Source: Klebsiella pneumoniae (GTDB lineage Bacteria > Myxococcota_A > UBA9042). From it: a DNA stretch of 64,000 nt. This document shows positions 8,710 to 22,109 of the stretch, piece after piece. How positions within the stretch are numbered: position 1 is the stretch's first letter; every line of letters starts with the position of its first letter. A model generated the notes under the pieces. That model saw only the letters and a list, made by a program, of their open reading frames with translations. It did not search any database and was not told where the DNA came from. The position numbers and the translations under genes were made by a program. The DNA is taken from contig CAMDBH010000012.1 in the NCBI GenBank assembly GCA_945889325.1, positions 1 through 64,000 on the forward strand. Direction: 5' to 3'.

Positions 8710-10769
8710 TATCGGTTGATCTCGCTTAACAATTCGCTGCCGTATTTCTCCGCGACCTTGGGCCCGATGCCGGATATGGCCAACAATTCCCGCTGGTTTT
8801 TGGGTAGTTTTGTCGCCACACGCAGCATGACGGCGTCGCTCATGACCATGAACGGTGGCAGACCTTCCTGACGCGCCCGTCCTAGGCGCCACAATTTTAG
8901 ATCCTGCCACAGTTGCTGGTTGACGCTTTGCTCCATTTCCTCACGCGACGCGCCCGCCTTTGCCTTAACCGCCTTAAATTTCTTGGGACTCACGGCCTTG
9001 GCCGGTCGCTCGCTCACCACCGAGGCCATCAACTTGATATTTGTCAACCAATCATCTTCTTCGAGGTCGATATCCGCATCCAACTCGACAGTTGTATAGC
9101 GAATGGCCTGACCGTCTTTGTCAAAAGTTGCCTGCTGCAGGCGGACGACACCTGCTCGGTCCAGCGCGTGCAGCAACTGCTCAAACAGATCTCGATCAAG
9201 GCTAGAAAATTGTTCGCGATGTAACTTTCCCGTGCTGATCGCGCGCTGGTTTTCCAAACTGGCGACGATTTTGCGAATTTGACGTTTATCAAGTTCGCTC
9301 AGACTTTGGGGCCTCCGGACCAGGGCATCTTCGGGCGCGCAAAAATCGCAATGACCGCACGCGATTGTCGTGTCGCCAAAGTACGCCGTGAGCGCCCGCA
9401 TTCGACAGCCAGATTCCTTCGCAAAATTGAATACTTCGGCGGCCTGTGCCTCGCGGTAGTCGCGTTGCTGTTCGTAGCGTTGGACCCAACTCGCGGGTGG
9501 CGACTTGGTGGCATGGACGGAGTCGTCGTAATCAATGGTTACAGCCGTCTGTCCCCACAACTTGTCCAATGCGGCTTCCGCGACTTCGAGCGGCAGGCGG
9601 CGGTTGCGCAGCAGCGCGTCCCGATTGAGGCCTTCTGGCGGAATGCTGTTGAACAATGTCAGCAAATCCGCCGACGGCGGGTAGGCCTTGGCAAAGAAGT
9701 GATCGTGCAAACGTTTGTCGGCCCAAGAAAAAAGCGCCAACGCCCGCGCGGGTTTGCCGTCGCGACCGGCGCGGCCGATCTCTTGATAATAGCTTTCAAT
9801 GCTGTTGGGCAATCCGAGGTGCAACACGCTGCGGATATCGGCTTTGTCGATGCCCATGCCAAAAGCGACTGTTGCAACAACGACTTCCAGTTTGCCTTCT
9901 TGAAATTGCTCCTGCACCCGTTGCCGTTCATCAGGCGAGAGACCTGCGTGGTAATAATCGACTTTGTAGTCACCCTTGAGCGTCGCCGCGGTTTCTTCAA
10001 CGCCTTTTCGGCTCAACACGTACACGATCGCCGGGCGCATCAGCGGATCCTTTAGCACTTTGCGCGCGACATTGGGCCGGTCGGGCAGCGGGCATTCGGC
10101 GATTTCAACCGCCAGATTGTCGCGCCGAAAACCATGGATGAAGCGTTTCGCTTGTGGAATCCCCAGTTGGGTCAGTATGTCGGCTTGAACGCGCACGGTC
10201 GCGGTGGCCGTCATGGCGACCACGGGCACGTTGCCGCCGGCGCGCAATTCGGGCAAGCGTTCACCCAATAGCCTATAATCAGGGCGAAAATCGTGACCCC
10301 ACATGCTGATGCAATGGGCTTCGTCCACCGCGATGAGCGAAGGCGGTCTTTCGACCAAGCGCGCGCTAAACCCAGGCACGCGCAGGCGCTCCGGCGCAAT
10401 CATCAAGAAATCCAAGTGGCCCGCCAGCCAAGCGCGCAGCGCGGCTTGAGAATCCGACCGGCTGCGCCCGGAGTGGATGCGATCGGCGCGCAGACCCAAA
10501 TCGGCGAGTTTTTGCACCTGATCTTCCATCAGCGCAATCAGCGGACTGATGACCAGCGTGGGGCCCTGACGCACGACACCAGGCAATTGATAACACAGCG
10601 ATTTTCCGCCACCCGTCGGCATCACCAACAAGCAATCATGGCCTGCGACGACCGACTCACAAACCGCGCGCTGATGGGTGCGAAACGCTTTGAGGCCAAA
10701 AAAGCGCCGCAATACATGGTCTAAGTCTTCAAGGTTGCGCGCGCTGCGATCAGGATCAAGGGTGTTCAT
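8709..10769 (-). CDS. recQ: ATP-dependent DNA helicase RecQ with HRDC-like C-terminus
   Basis: [54 protein letters not shown]-terminal HRDC; N-terminal start uncertain (10769 or 10862). Confidence 0.92.
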   Translation of the reverse strand: MNTLDPDRSARNLEDLDHVLRRFFGLKAFRTHQRAVCESVVAGHDCLLVMPTGGGKSLCYQLPGVVRQGPTLVISPLIALMEDQVQKLADLGLRADRIHSGRSRSDSQAALRAWLAGHLDFLMIAPERLRVPGFSARLVERPPSLIAVDEAHCISMWGHDFRPDYRLLGERLPELRAGGNVPVVAMTATATVRVQADILTQLGIPQAKRFIHGFRRDNLAVEIAECPLPDRPNVARKVLKDPLMRPAIVYVLSRKGVEETAATLKGDYKVDYYHAGLSPDERQRVQEQFQEGKLEVVVATVAFGMGIDKADIRSVLHLGLPNSIESYYQEIGRAGRDGKPARALALFSWADKRLHDHFFAKAYPPSADLLTLFNSIPPEGLNRDALLRNRRLPLEVAEAALDKLWGQTAVTIDYDDSVHATKSPPASWVQRYEQQRDYREAQAAEVFNFAKESGCRMRALTAYFGDTTIACGHCDFCAPEDALVRRPQSLSELDKRQIRKIVASLENQRAISTGKLHREQFSSLDRDLFEQLLHALDRAGVVRLQQATFDKDGQAIRYTTVELDADIDLEEDDWLTNIKLMASVVSERPAKAVSPKKFKAVKAKAGASREEMEQSVNQQLWQDLKLWRLGRARQEGLPPFMVMSDAVMLRVATKLPKNQRELLAISGIGPKVAEKYGSELLSEINR

Positions 10770-11023
10770 TTGCAACGCACTACAACGCAGCGCAAGCGTT
10801 TTCGCAAGGTTGGCGGCATAAGTCTCTGATTGTGTGCTGGGTTGTGGAATTTGCATCGGCATGGCGGGGTTCCTCACAAGCGGTGGCAACAGCGCGACCA
10901 GAAGTGTTATCGGCAATCCGACCGCTTTTGCCGCACTTTTTTGTTGGTCGACTCGTCGATTCACGCCCGTCGCCTTGTTATGCTGACGCGGAGCGGCGAC
11001 TGGTTTTCGCCCAAGGCTTGGAA

Positions 11024-14445
<3,422 letters not shown>

Positions 14446-14554
14446 TCAAGCGCACGATTGTAGCAAAAACTGCGCGATTCGGCAAGGGAAAGACTGCATT
14501 GGGCGCTGGCGTTCGGGCGATTTTTGGGCTATCGATCGCGCATCGGGCGTGCGG

Positions 14555-15562
14555 CTACAGGCAGGTCGGCAGAGACTTGTCAGAATCGCTGCAACTGTCG
14601 CAATTCACACCGCTAAATTCTGGCTTGCAAGCGGCGCACGTCGGCGGCAAGAAGTGGGCCTTTTCCTCGTGCTTGCACAATTTGGCCAGTGTGTCGCAAC
14701 TGTCCAATGTGCATGGATTTCCGTCGTCACACGACACCTTGCCGGCGAAGCACAGGCCGCCGCTGCATTGATCTCCCTGCGTACAGCCGTCGCCGTCATC
14801 ACAACTAGCGGTATTATTAGTGGAAGTGCATGATCCGGAACTTGGATTGCACACGTCGTCGGTGCAGACGCTGCCATCCTGACAATTCTTCGCCGATTGC
14901 CCAGCGCAAGTGCCCTCGACGCAGGTGTCGTTGAGCGTGCACAAGTCGTCATCGGTGCAAATTGCGCCTTCGAGCAGAGCGGCGGCCTTAAACACGCAGC
15001 CACTTTGTGAATTGCAACTATCTGATGTACATACGTTGTTGTCGTCGCAGACAATGGCGCTGCCCTGACATTTGCCCGCGGCGCACTGTTCACCACTGGT
15101 GCATGCGTTGCTATCGTCGCACCAAATACCCGTTTGCGGCACTTGGTTGCATTTGCCGCTGGCGCCGGCGCAAACCCCTAAAAGGCAAGTATTATCGCCA
15201 ATACACGTGGTCTCATCGGTCTGCCCGTCGCAATCGTTGTCGCTGCCGTCGCACACTTCCGTCGGCGGCGATGTCGGGACACAGCTGACACAAAATTTCG
15301 TTGCGTTGCCGCCGCTTTGGCAGTGCTTTGACTTGCAATCTGAATCGACTTGGCAAACGCAACCGGAGGTGTGACATGCCGTTTCACTGGCGTCGGCGGG
15401 CAACCGAGCCCCGTCGACAAGGCTGTCGCTCGTCTGGGCGTCGTCCTCCGTTGCCGCGTCGTCCTCCGGAATCGCTTCAACAGCAGGCGTTGCGGTGCAC
15501 GCCGCGGTGAAAACCATTGCAATCCATAGTGCGTGGCAACAGCATCTGAGCATCGGGTTCAA
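14555..15562 (-). CDS. Cys-rich repeat lipoprotein
   Basis: Lipobox TAAC; repeated CDDxNxCTxDxC modules and CDGSDNDCDGQTDE motif. Confidence 0.75.
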   Translation of the reverse strand: MNPMLRCCCHALWIAMVFTAACTATPAVEAIPEDDAATEDDAQTSDSLVDGARLPADASETACHTSGCVCQVDSDCKSKHCQSGGNATKFCVSCVPTSPPTEVCDGSDNDCDGQTDETTCIGDNTCLLGVCAGASGKCNQVPQTGIWCDDSNACTSGEQCAAGKCQGSAIVCDDNNVCTSDSCNSQSGCVFKAAALLEGAICTDDDLCTLNDTCVEGTCAGQSAKNCQDGSVCTDDVCNPSSGSCTSTNNTASCDDGDGCTQGDQCSGGLCFAGKVSCDDGNPCTLDSCDTLAKLCKHEEKAHFLPPTCAACKPEFSGVNCDSCSDSDKSLPTCL

Positions 15563-15835
15563 CTGCCTCTCGTGTGCTTTGCGGCCCTGGCGGCACCTGA
15601 AGATCGCAACTGCGACCGCGGGACAAATTCTGCACTACTTTTGCGGACCGCGCCAAAATTTTTGGCCGAAAAATTTGCGCTCGCCGCCGGGATTTTGCGG
15701 TTGCGCGCAAACCGCGCCGAGGTGCCGTTTCCGCGCCGATCTATACAACCGCCCAGTCGGCGTGCAACATTGGCGATGGCAGCAGTTCGAGCGCTCCACA
15801 AAGAAGCGCGCCGACCGCCGGTTCTGGAGGCAAGC

Positions 15836-17050
15836 GTGCGAAACGTTGTGTATGTTGCGCCTTTTCCGATGGATGCGACGTTGCGCTTCTCCCACGGTTT
15901 GGCGGGATTGAGCGATGTGCGCCTGCTGGGCGTGTTCCAGCAACCGCCACAGGGCGATGCGGCACGGCATTTCAGCGACATCGCCGTCGTCGCCGACGCC
16001 TTGGACCCACGATCCATTGTTGAAGGAATTGAGCGCCTTGTGCGGCGATATGGCCCACCGCACCGCATCACCGGCATTTTGGAACCATTGCAAGTGCCGC
16101 TGGCCCAAGTGCGGCAGCATTTCGAGGTACCGGGGCCAAGCCCGCAGACCGCCGAGCGTTTCCGCGACAAGGCGCTGATGAAGCAGGTGCTGCAAAAGCA
16201 CAACATTCCCTGCGCCCGGTTTCGGCTTTTGCACGGGGTGCAACAAGGCATTGAGTTTGCAGATCAAATCGGCTTACCCTTGGTGTTGAAGCCACCAGCC
16301 GGCGCCGGCTGCAAAGCCACTTGGCGCATCGACGATCGCGCGGCGCTTGAGCAAGCGTTGAATTCGCTTCGTCCTTCAGCGCAAAATCCGATTTTGGCTG
16401 AGGAATTCTTGCGCGGTCGCGAATTCAGCTTTGAGACTGTGACGTTGGGCGGCAAAATCCAAGCGCATTCGATTTCCCAGTATTTGCCAACCCCGTTGGA
16501 AGTGATGCAAACCCCATGGATTCAATGGGTCTGCTTGCTGCCGCGCGATATCGACACGCCGCAGTACAAAGAAATCTACGCCATCGGCGCCAAAGTCGTG
16601 CGGGCTCTCGGCCTTGAAGATGGCGTAACGCATATGGAATGGTTCGCGCGCGACGATGGATCGTTTGCCGTCGGTGAAATTGCTGCTCGTCCACCGGGCG
16701 GCCAACTGACCAAAATGACAGGTCTGGTTCACGATATCGACATTTACCGCACTTGGGCCAGAGCAGTGGTGGACGGGCGTTTTGACGCCAAATGGCAGCG
16801 CAAATACGCCGCCGCGACCGTGTTTATTCGCGGTGTCGGCCGCGGTCGCGTGGCGCGTGTCGACGGCTTGGACGCAGCGCAAGCGCAAATCGGCCACCTA
16901 GTCGAAGAAGTGAAATTGCCGCAAGTCGGTATGCCGAAAGCAGATAGTTATGAAGGCGACGGATATGTGATTTTGCGTCATCGCGATGAAGATGTTGTGC
17001 GGCGAGCTGTACAATGCGTTTTGGAAACCGTGCACGTGCGGTACGCCTAA
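15836..17050 (+). CDS. ATP-grasp domain protein
   Basis: GTG start preceded by GGAGG; KALMKQVLQKHNIPCARF, LPLVLKPPAGAGCKATWRI, ILAEEFLRGREFSFETV, FAVGEIAARPPGGQ typical ATP-grasp. Confidence 0.8.
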   Translation: MRNVVYVAPFPMDATLRFSHGLAGLSDVRLLGVFQQPPQGDAARHFSDIAVVADALDPRSIVEGIERLVRRYGPPHRITGILEPLQVPLAQVRQHFEVPGPSPQTAERFRDKALMKQVLQKHNIPCARFRLLHGVQQGIEFADQIGLPLVLKPPAGAGCKATWRIDDRAALEQALNSLRPSAQNPILAEEFLRGREFSFETVTLGGKIQAHSISQYLPTPLEVMQTPWIQWVCLLPRDIDTPQYKEIYAIGAKVVRALGLEDGVTHMEWFARDDGSFAVGEIAARPPGGQLTKMTGLVHDIDIYRTWARAVVDGRFDAKWQRKYAAATVFIRGVGRGRVARVDGLDAAQAQIGHLVEEVKLPQVGMPKADSYEGDGYVILRHRDEDVVRRAVQCVLETVHVRYA

Positions 17051-17104
17051 TCCGATGCGATTTTGTGATCGCACGATCTCGTGCGCGGAGTTGCAGGCAA
17101 GACC

Positions 17105-17971
17105 ATGAAATACTGTCTATTTCTTGCCATGCTTTTTCTGAGCACACAGCTTTTTGCCATGCCAAGTGCACTTGCTTGCTCGCAGTTTCGCGTCAAAACT
17201 GGTTGCGGTCTGCGCTGGTACGGCAAAGACGGCAAGCCACCGCGGGTAGAAATGCAAGTGGACAACGGGGGCACGGAGAAAGTGAGCGCCATTGGCCTGC
17301 AACAAGCCGCCGATGCCGCGATGAAAACGTGGCAAAGCGTTGACTGTCATCATTGCGAATCGCCGGACGGGGCGGGCTGCGCGCCGGTGGAATGTTCGAC
17401 CCATTCGTTGGGCGTAGAACTGGTTGATTTAGGCTTGGGTTTTCCGACGCCGGCGGGTCCGGGCTGTTCCAATCACGACGGCGGCCCGTGTCAGGTTGTG
17501 CCCAATGGCAATTTTGTCCACGTTGTCAAGGACAACTGGGAGTACGGCCAGTTTCAATTGGCGTTGACAGTGGTCACCAACAATTTGGCCACCGGAGAAA
17601 TTGTCGACGCCGATGTCATGCTAAACCAAGTCCAGCACAGCTTTTGTCTGACCAACTGTTCACCGCAGTCGGACAGTTTGCAAAACACGCTAACCCATGA
17701 ATTTGGCCACGTATTGGGCCTGGATCACAGTGCAGATCTGGACGCGACGATGTATGTCAGCGCGCCTACCGCCGAAGTGAAAAAAATCAGCTTGGAGGAC
17801 GACGATCGCCTTTGTATTTGCCAAGCTTACCGCCAGCAATGCTTGACCTGTGAGCCGCCGGTGACCGCGCCGCCCAAGCCTTGCTGCGCCGCGCGCCCTA
17901 GTGCCCGCACCGGCGCGCTGTTGCCGATTTTCCTGATGGCGGCTGCACTGTTGCGACGGAGGTGGTGTTGA
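17105..17971 (+). CDS. Secreted metzincin/matrixin-like zinc metalloprotease with MYXO-CTERM-like tail
   Basis: Signal peptide; HEFGHVLGLDHS and Met-turn DATMYVSAP; C-term CC..GALLPIFLMAAALLRRRW. Confidence 0.8.
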   Translation: MKYCLFLAMLFLSTQLFAMPSALACSQFRVKTGCGLRWYGKDGKPPRVEMQVDNGGTEKVSAIGLQQAADAAMKTWQSVDCHHCESPDGAGCAPVECSTHSLGVELVDLGLGFPTPAGPGCSNHDGGPCQVVPNGNFVHVVKDNWEYGQFQLALTVVTNNLATGEIVDADVMLNQVQHSFCLTNCSPQSDSLQNTLTHEFGHVLGLDHSADLDATMYVSAPTAEVKKISLEDDDRLCICQAYRQQCLTCEPPVTAPPKPCCAARPSARTGALLPIFLMAAALLRRRWC

Positions 17972-19779
17972 TCCTCTGGTTGGCCGGATTATTGGCATTT
18001 TCGACCGGTGACCCCGTGCTGGCGACGCTGGGCAGCTTGGACGATTGGCGCCAAGTGCATTTTTCTCAACGCGATTTCGACACTTCGCGTGAATTCGCCG
18101 CCCAAAAATTTATCGATGCCCACCCCAACTTGTTGCGCGCTTGGCTGGCTGGCGCCAGCGGTGCCTTGGAAACGCTCACGCCGACAGCTGAATTGCTTCC
18201 AGCGGCCTTGGCCGCCGAGGCACCGGCAGGGGGGCGCTGGAGCGGAAGCACCGAGCCGCTGAAGTGCGCCGGCAAAGTGCTGCCCGGCGTGCTTATCCAC
18301 CGCGTCCCCGAAATGCCGATTCCGCCTGATGAAACGCCGTCAGCGCGCAGCGAACGCCTGCGTCTTGCTCGCGCACAGCGCCAACAGTGGTTCGCCGCGT
18401 GGAAGGATATCAGCTTTGATCGCAAGGAGTTCCTGTGCGTGTTGGATGACGTGCAACTCAAACTCGGCGGTGCGCAAAAAAATGGCAACAACGATGACGC
18501 CGTGACAAACGTGGATTTCGCCTGGATCAACGCAACATCTGGCTACTTACGCGCACTTGATCCGCATTCAGACATCGCTGCCGCCACTTTCTTTCAGCGC
18601 ATTTCTGAGCGCGAAGTTGTCCCAGCCAAAGGCGGCGTTGGCCTACGTCTGCGCCAGGAGATGGGACGGGCATTTGTCGACGATGTTGTCGACGATAGTC
18701 CGGCTGCGTCGTCACCCATTCGCGTCGGCGATGAACTGCTTAAGATCAATGATGTTCCCCTCACGACCACCGTACAGAGCAGCCCATATGCAAGTGGTCA
18801 TACCAGCAGACCAGCAGACCAGCAGATCAGCGGACCAGCGGGTGAATCGGTTTTAAATCTGGAGGCTGTCGGCAATCAACTGCGCGGCGCGCCCGGCACC
18901 AAAGTGTCGTTGCAATTTCGGCGCCCGAGTTCGAGCAAGGCCAAGCCATTTACCGTGCAAATCGTGCGCCAACCATTGGTTGCCAAAGCGGTGCGCGTGC
19001 AGTTTGCCGCGCCGGGCATCCTGCACGTTCGTCTGAACATTTTTGCCGACGGATGCGCGCTGGAAATGGCACAAGATATTCGCAAATTGAGCAAAGACCC
19101 CAACCGCGAGAAGGGCTTGATCGTCGACTTGCGCGGCAATCCGGGCGGGTCGCTCAAAGAGGCCATAGAATTTGCCGATTTGCTCTTGCCTCGTGGCAGA
19201 ATTCTGACCGTGCGCAAGCGTGCGGGCGCAGAAGAGCTCTATGACGCTTCCGTTGGGCCCAAAGACCTTGTGTTGCCAACCGTTGTGCTAGTGGATGGCG
19301 AGTCGGCGTCTGCCAGTGAGGTGCTGGCCGAAGCGTTGCGCGAAAATAGCCGTGCACTGGTGCTTGGCGAGCAAACGTACGGCAAGGCCACGGTGCAACA
19401 ATGGCATCGGCCGCTCAATGCCAACTATCTGATTGCGGTGACGATGGCGCGTTATTTCGGTCCAACGGGGCATAGCCCGCAGCGGGTCGGCGTCCTGCCC
19501 GATATAGTCGTGCCCAACTTGCCCGGGGTCGTGCCACAAGTGCGGCCGCGGGAAGCAGATTTGAGTTTTGCGTTGGATGAATCTGGCAGTGCGCCGGGTG
19601 CCAATGCGCTGGCGACCGATGAACTCAGAAATTGCATGCTAGACACGGGTGCGGCCGACAAAAAACTGATCGCCGAATTGTCGCCAAAAAAGAAGCCGGA
19701 TTATCGGCTCTTGCGCGCCATGGATGCGCTGCGCTGCTTGGGTTCCAGGACGGCGTCGGTTACCGCTCACTTGCCGTGA
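17962..19779 (+). CDS. S41-family C-terminal processing peptidase-like with PDZ domain
   Basis: GVGLRLRQEMGRAFVDDVVDDSPAASSPIRVGDELLKIND (PDZ), GLIVDLRGNPGGSLKEAIEFADLLLP, VDGESASASEVLAEALRENSRALVLGEQTYGKATVQ. Confidence 0.88.
   Translation: MVLILWLAGLLAFSTGDPVLATLGSLDDWRQVHFSQRDFDTSREFAAQKFIDAHPNLLRAWLAGASGALETLTPTAELLPAALAAEAPAGGRWSGSTEPLKCAGKVLPGVLIHRVPEMPIPPDETPSARSERLRLARAQRQQWFAAWKDISFDRKEFLCVLDDVQLKLGGAQKNGNNDDAVTNVDFAWINATSGYLRALDPHSDIAAATFFQRISEREVVPAKGGVGLRLRQEMGRAFVDDVVDDSPAASSPIRVGDELLKINDVPLTTTVQSSPYASGHTSRPADQQISGPAGESVLNLEAVGNQLRGAPGTKVSLQFRRPSSSKAKPFTVQIVRQPLVAKAVRVQFAAPGILHVRLNIFADGCALEMAQDIRKLSKDPNREKGLIVDLRGNPGGSLKEAIEFADLLLPRGRILTVRKRAGAEELYDASVGPKDLVLPTVVLVDGESASASEVLAEALRENSRALVLGEQTYGKATVQQWHRPLNANYLIAVTMARYFGPTGHSPQRVGVLPDIVVPNLPGVVPQVRPREADLSFALDESGSAPGANALATDELRNCMLDTGAADKKLIAELSPKKKPDYRLLRAMDALRCLGSRTASVTAHLP
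18802..18841 (+). repeat. 8-bp tandem repeat, 5 units (ACCAGCAG x3, ATCAGCGG, ACCAGCGG) within the S41 peptidase gene
   Basis: Read directly: accagcag accagcag accagcag atcagcgg accagcgg. Confidence 0.9.
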
Positions 19780-20606
19780 ACGGGAAACAAGATCAGCCAT
19801 AATGCGGTGATAACGTAGTCGCTCACCAAGACGGCGACTGACGAACCGACGACGGTGCTCGTCGTCGCGCGGCCGACGCCGCGGCTGCCGCCGGTGGCGT
19901 TGAAGCCGCTGTAACTCGCAACTGCGCCGATCATAAAGCCAAATGTGGTGCCTTTCACCAACGTGCACAAAATGTCCGTCGGCACGACCCAGTCGAACAC
20001 CCGCGAAAAAAATTGCGCGTGATCGACGCCCAGCATACTCGTCGACACGAGATACGCCCCGCCCAGTCCGATGGCGTTAAAGCCGACCGTGAGCAGCGGC
20101 ATCATCAAAGTACAAGCAATAATGCGCGGTGCCACCAGATAATGCACGGGATCGACGGCCAAAATTTCTAAGGCGTCGATCTGTTCGGTGGTGCGCATCG
20201 TGCCGAGTTCGGTGCACATCGCCGAGCCGACGCGGCCAGCGACCATCAGCGCGCCCATCGTGGGGGCCAATTCGAGGATCAAGGCCAGCGCCACACTGCC
20301 GCCGATCAAGCTCTTGGCGTTGAAAATGCCAAAAGCTACGGACGTTTGAATCGCGAAAACCGCACCCGTGAACGCCCCAGTCAGCAAAACGATGCCAAGC
20401 GATCCGACGCCGACGAACTCCATGGTTTGGACGTAGATGCCGAAGCGGAAGGGCCGACGAAAACTACGCACAATTGCCGAAATGGCAAAGATAATAACGG
20501 CCCCGATGTGGTCAAGCACGTCGAGCGGCACGCGCAATACGCGCAACGGCCAGGCCAGCATTTCTGCGGCAATGGCTGCTTCGGGATGGGTTGTTGCGTC
20601 GGCCAT
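19767..20606 (-). CDS. mlaE: MlaE-family ABC transporter permease
   Basis: LTGAFTGAVFAIQTS, ELAPTMGALMVAGRVGSAMCTELGTMRTTEQIDALEILAVDPVHYLVAPRI. Confidence 0.92.
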   Translation of the reverse strand: MADATTHPEAAIAAEMLAWPLRVLRVPLDVLDHIGAVIIFAISAIVRSFRRPFRFGIYVQTMEFVGVGSLGIVLLTGAFTGAVFAIQTSVAFGIFNAKSLIGGSVALALILELAPTMGALMVAGRVGSAMCTELGTMRTTEQIDALEILAVDPVHYLVAPRIIACTLMMPLLTVGFNAIGLGGAYLVSTSMLGVDHAQFFSRVFDWVVPTDILCTLVKGTTFGFMIGAVASYSGFNATGGSRGVGRATTSTVVGSSVAVLVSDYVITALWLILFPVHGK

Positions 20607-20689
20607 GGTGACAGGGTACACAGGAATCGCCTGCGCGCGAATTCTTTGCCGTTGCCGCACCTGACCTGACGATTGCGCTTGAGTTATAG

Positions 20690-21433
20690 ATGGTTACAAA
20701 GCCACACGGGACGGTGTATTTGGTCGGCGCTGGACCTGGCGCAAGCGATCTAATCACGGTTCGCGGCCTGCGATTACTGCAATGTGCCGATATTGTTGTA
20801 TTTGATGCGCTCGCCGATGGCGACTTGCTCGTCGGGTTGCAAGCGAGATGCATCGACGTCGGCAAGCGCAGCGGTCAACATGGGATGAAGCAGAGCGAAA
20901 TCAATGAACTGCTGATCCATTCTGCGCGGCAGGGTTTCAGTGTGGTGCGACTCAAGGGCGGCGATCCGTATGTTTTGGGGCGCGGGAGCGAAGAAGGTAT
21001 TGCGTTAGCGGCAGCTGGCGTGGATTGCCAAGTAGTTCCAGGAATTTCTAGTAGTTATGCGGCGCCTTTGCTCGCCGGCATTCCATTGACGCACCGCGGA
21101 ACGGCTGATGGGTTTACCGTGGTGTCCGCGCATCCGCACGAAGGCGATGATCTACCAAGTATTCCCGCCTATTGTGCGCGTCACACTTTGGTCGTGCTGA
21201 TGGGCGTTGCGTCGCTGCCGGTATGGATTGGGCAATTGAAACAACTCGCCTATCCAATGGATTTGCCGATTGCTTTTGTGACGTGGGCAGCGCGCGCCGA
21301 CCAGACTGTGTTGGTGACTACGCTTGAACGCTGCCTAGCTGACGCGGCAACTGCCAGTTTACGCTCGCCTTCTGTGGCGATCGTCGGCCGCGTTGTGCAA
21401 CTCAGGAGCCAACTGCTTGGATCGGCGACATGA
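20690..21433 (+). CDS. cobA: Uroporphyrinogen-III C-methyltransferase
   Basis: VYLVGAGPGASDLITVRGLRLLQCADIVVFDALAD, VRLKGGDPYVLGRGSEE, VVPGISSSYAAPLLAGIPLTHRG. Confidence 0.93.
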   Translation: MVTKPHGTVYLVGAGPGASDLITVRGLRLLQCADIVVFDALADGDLLVGLQARCIDVGKRSGQHGMKQSEINELLIHSARQGFSVVRLKGGDPYVLGRGSEEGIALAAAGVDCQVVPGISSSYAAPLLAGIPLTHRGTADGFTVVSAHPHEGDDLPSIPAYCARHTLVVLMGVASLPVWIGQLKQLAYPMDLPIAFVTWAARADQTVLVTTLERCLADAATASLRSPSVAIVGRVVQLRSQLLGSAT

Positions 21434-22083
21434 ACGACACCGGTGCGCCCGTGCTGACTGTCGGGCTGCTGCTGCGCGACCGCCGCGTCGTCGTTGTCGG
21501 CGCTGGCGCAGTCGCCTTGCAGAAAATTGAAAAATTGCTGCAGGTTGGCGCACATGTTTATTGCGTCGCGCCCAATGTATGCGTCGAGATCGCCAATTTG
21601 AGCGCCGCGTCAAAAATCAGGTTACACCAGCGGGAATTTGCCGAACAAGACTTGAACGGCGCCTGGTTCTGCATCAGCGCAACGGGAGACGTCGCCGTTG
21701 AGGCCGCGGTCCACGCTGCGTGTGAGGCGCGCCAACTCCTGTGCAACGCGGCGGATGCGCCCGCGGCTTGCAGCGCGTATCTGATGGCGCAAACCCAAAT
21801 CGGCGCGTTGAACTTGGCTGTCGGCACCGGCGGCGCCGCCCCAGGTTTGGCCGGTCGAATTCGCACCGAGGCCGCCGCAGGACTGCCGGCCGACATCGCC
21901 GATCTTATCAATACCTATGCAGAAATACGCCGTTGGCTCACAGAAACGCACCTGCCCGGTCGGGGACACAGCGCCCAACGCGGCATGATGCTGCGCTGGC
22001 TCGCTGGTCGACCGTGGGCGGCGCTGCGGCAGTCGCAAAACGCACTGCGGGCCGAACTGATCGCTCAATTCGGCCCGCAGTAA
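21430..22083 (+). CDS. Precorrin-2 dehydrogenase / ferrochelatase-like (siroheme synthase N-terminal domain)
   Basis: RRVVVVGAGAVALQKIEKLLQVGAHVYCVAP; overlaps the stop of cobA by 4 bp. Confidence 0.88.
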   Translation: MNDTGAPVLTVGLLLRDRRVVVVGAGAVALQKIEKLLQVGAHVYCVAPNVCVEIANLSAASKIRLHQREFAEQDLNGAWFCISATGDVAVEAAVHAACEARQLLCNAADAPAACSAYLMAQTQIGALNLAVGTGGAAPGLAGRIRTEAAAGLPADIADLINTYAEIRRWLTETHLPGRGHSAQRGMMLRWLAGRPWAALRQSQNALRAELIAQFGPQ

Positions 22084-22109
22084 GCTAATTCCAATCTATT
22101 GGCCGCTGC

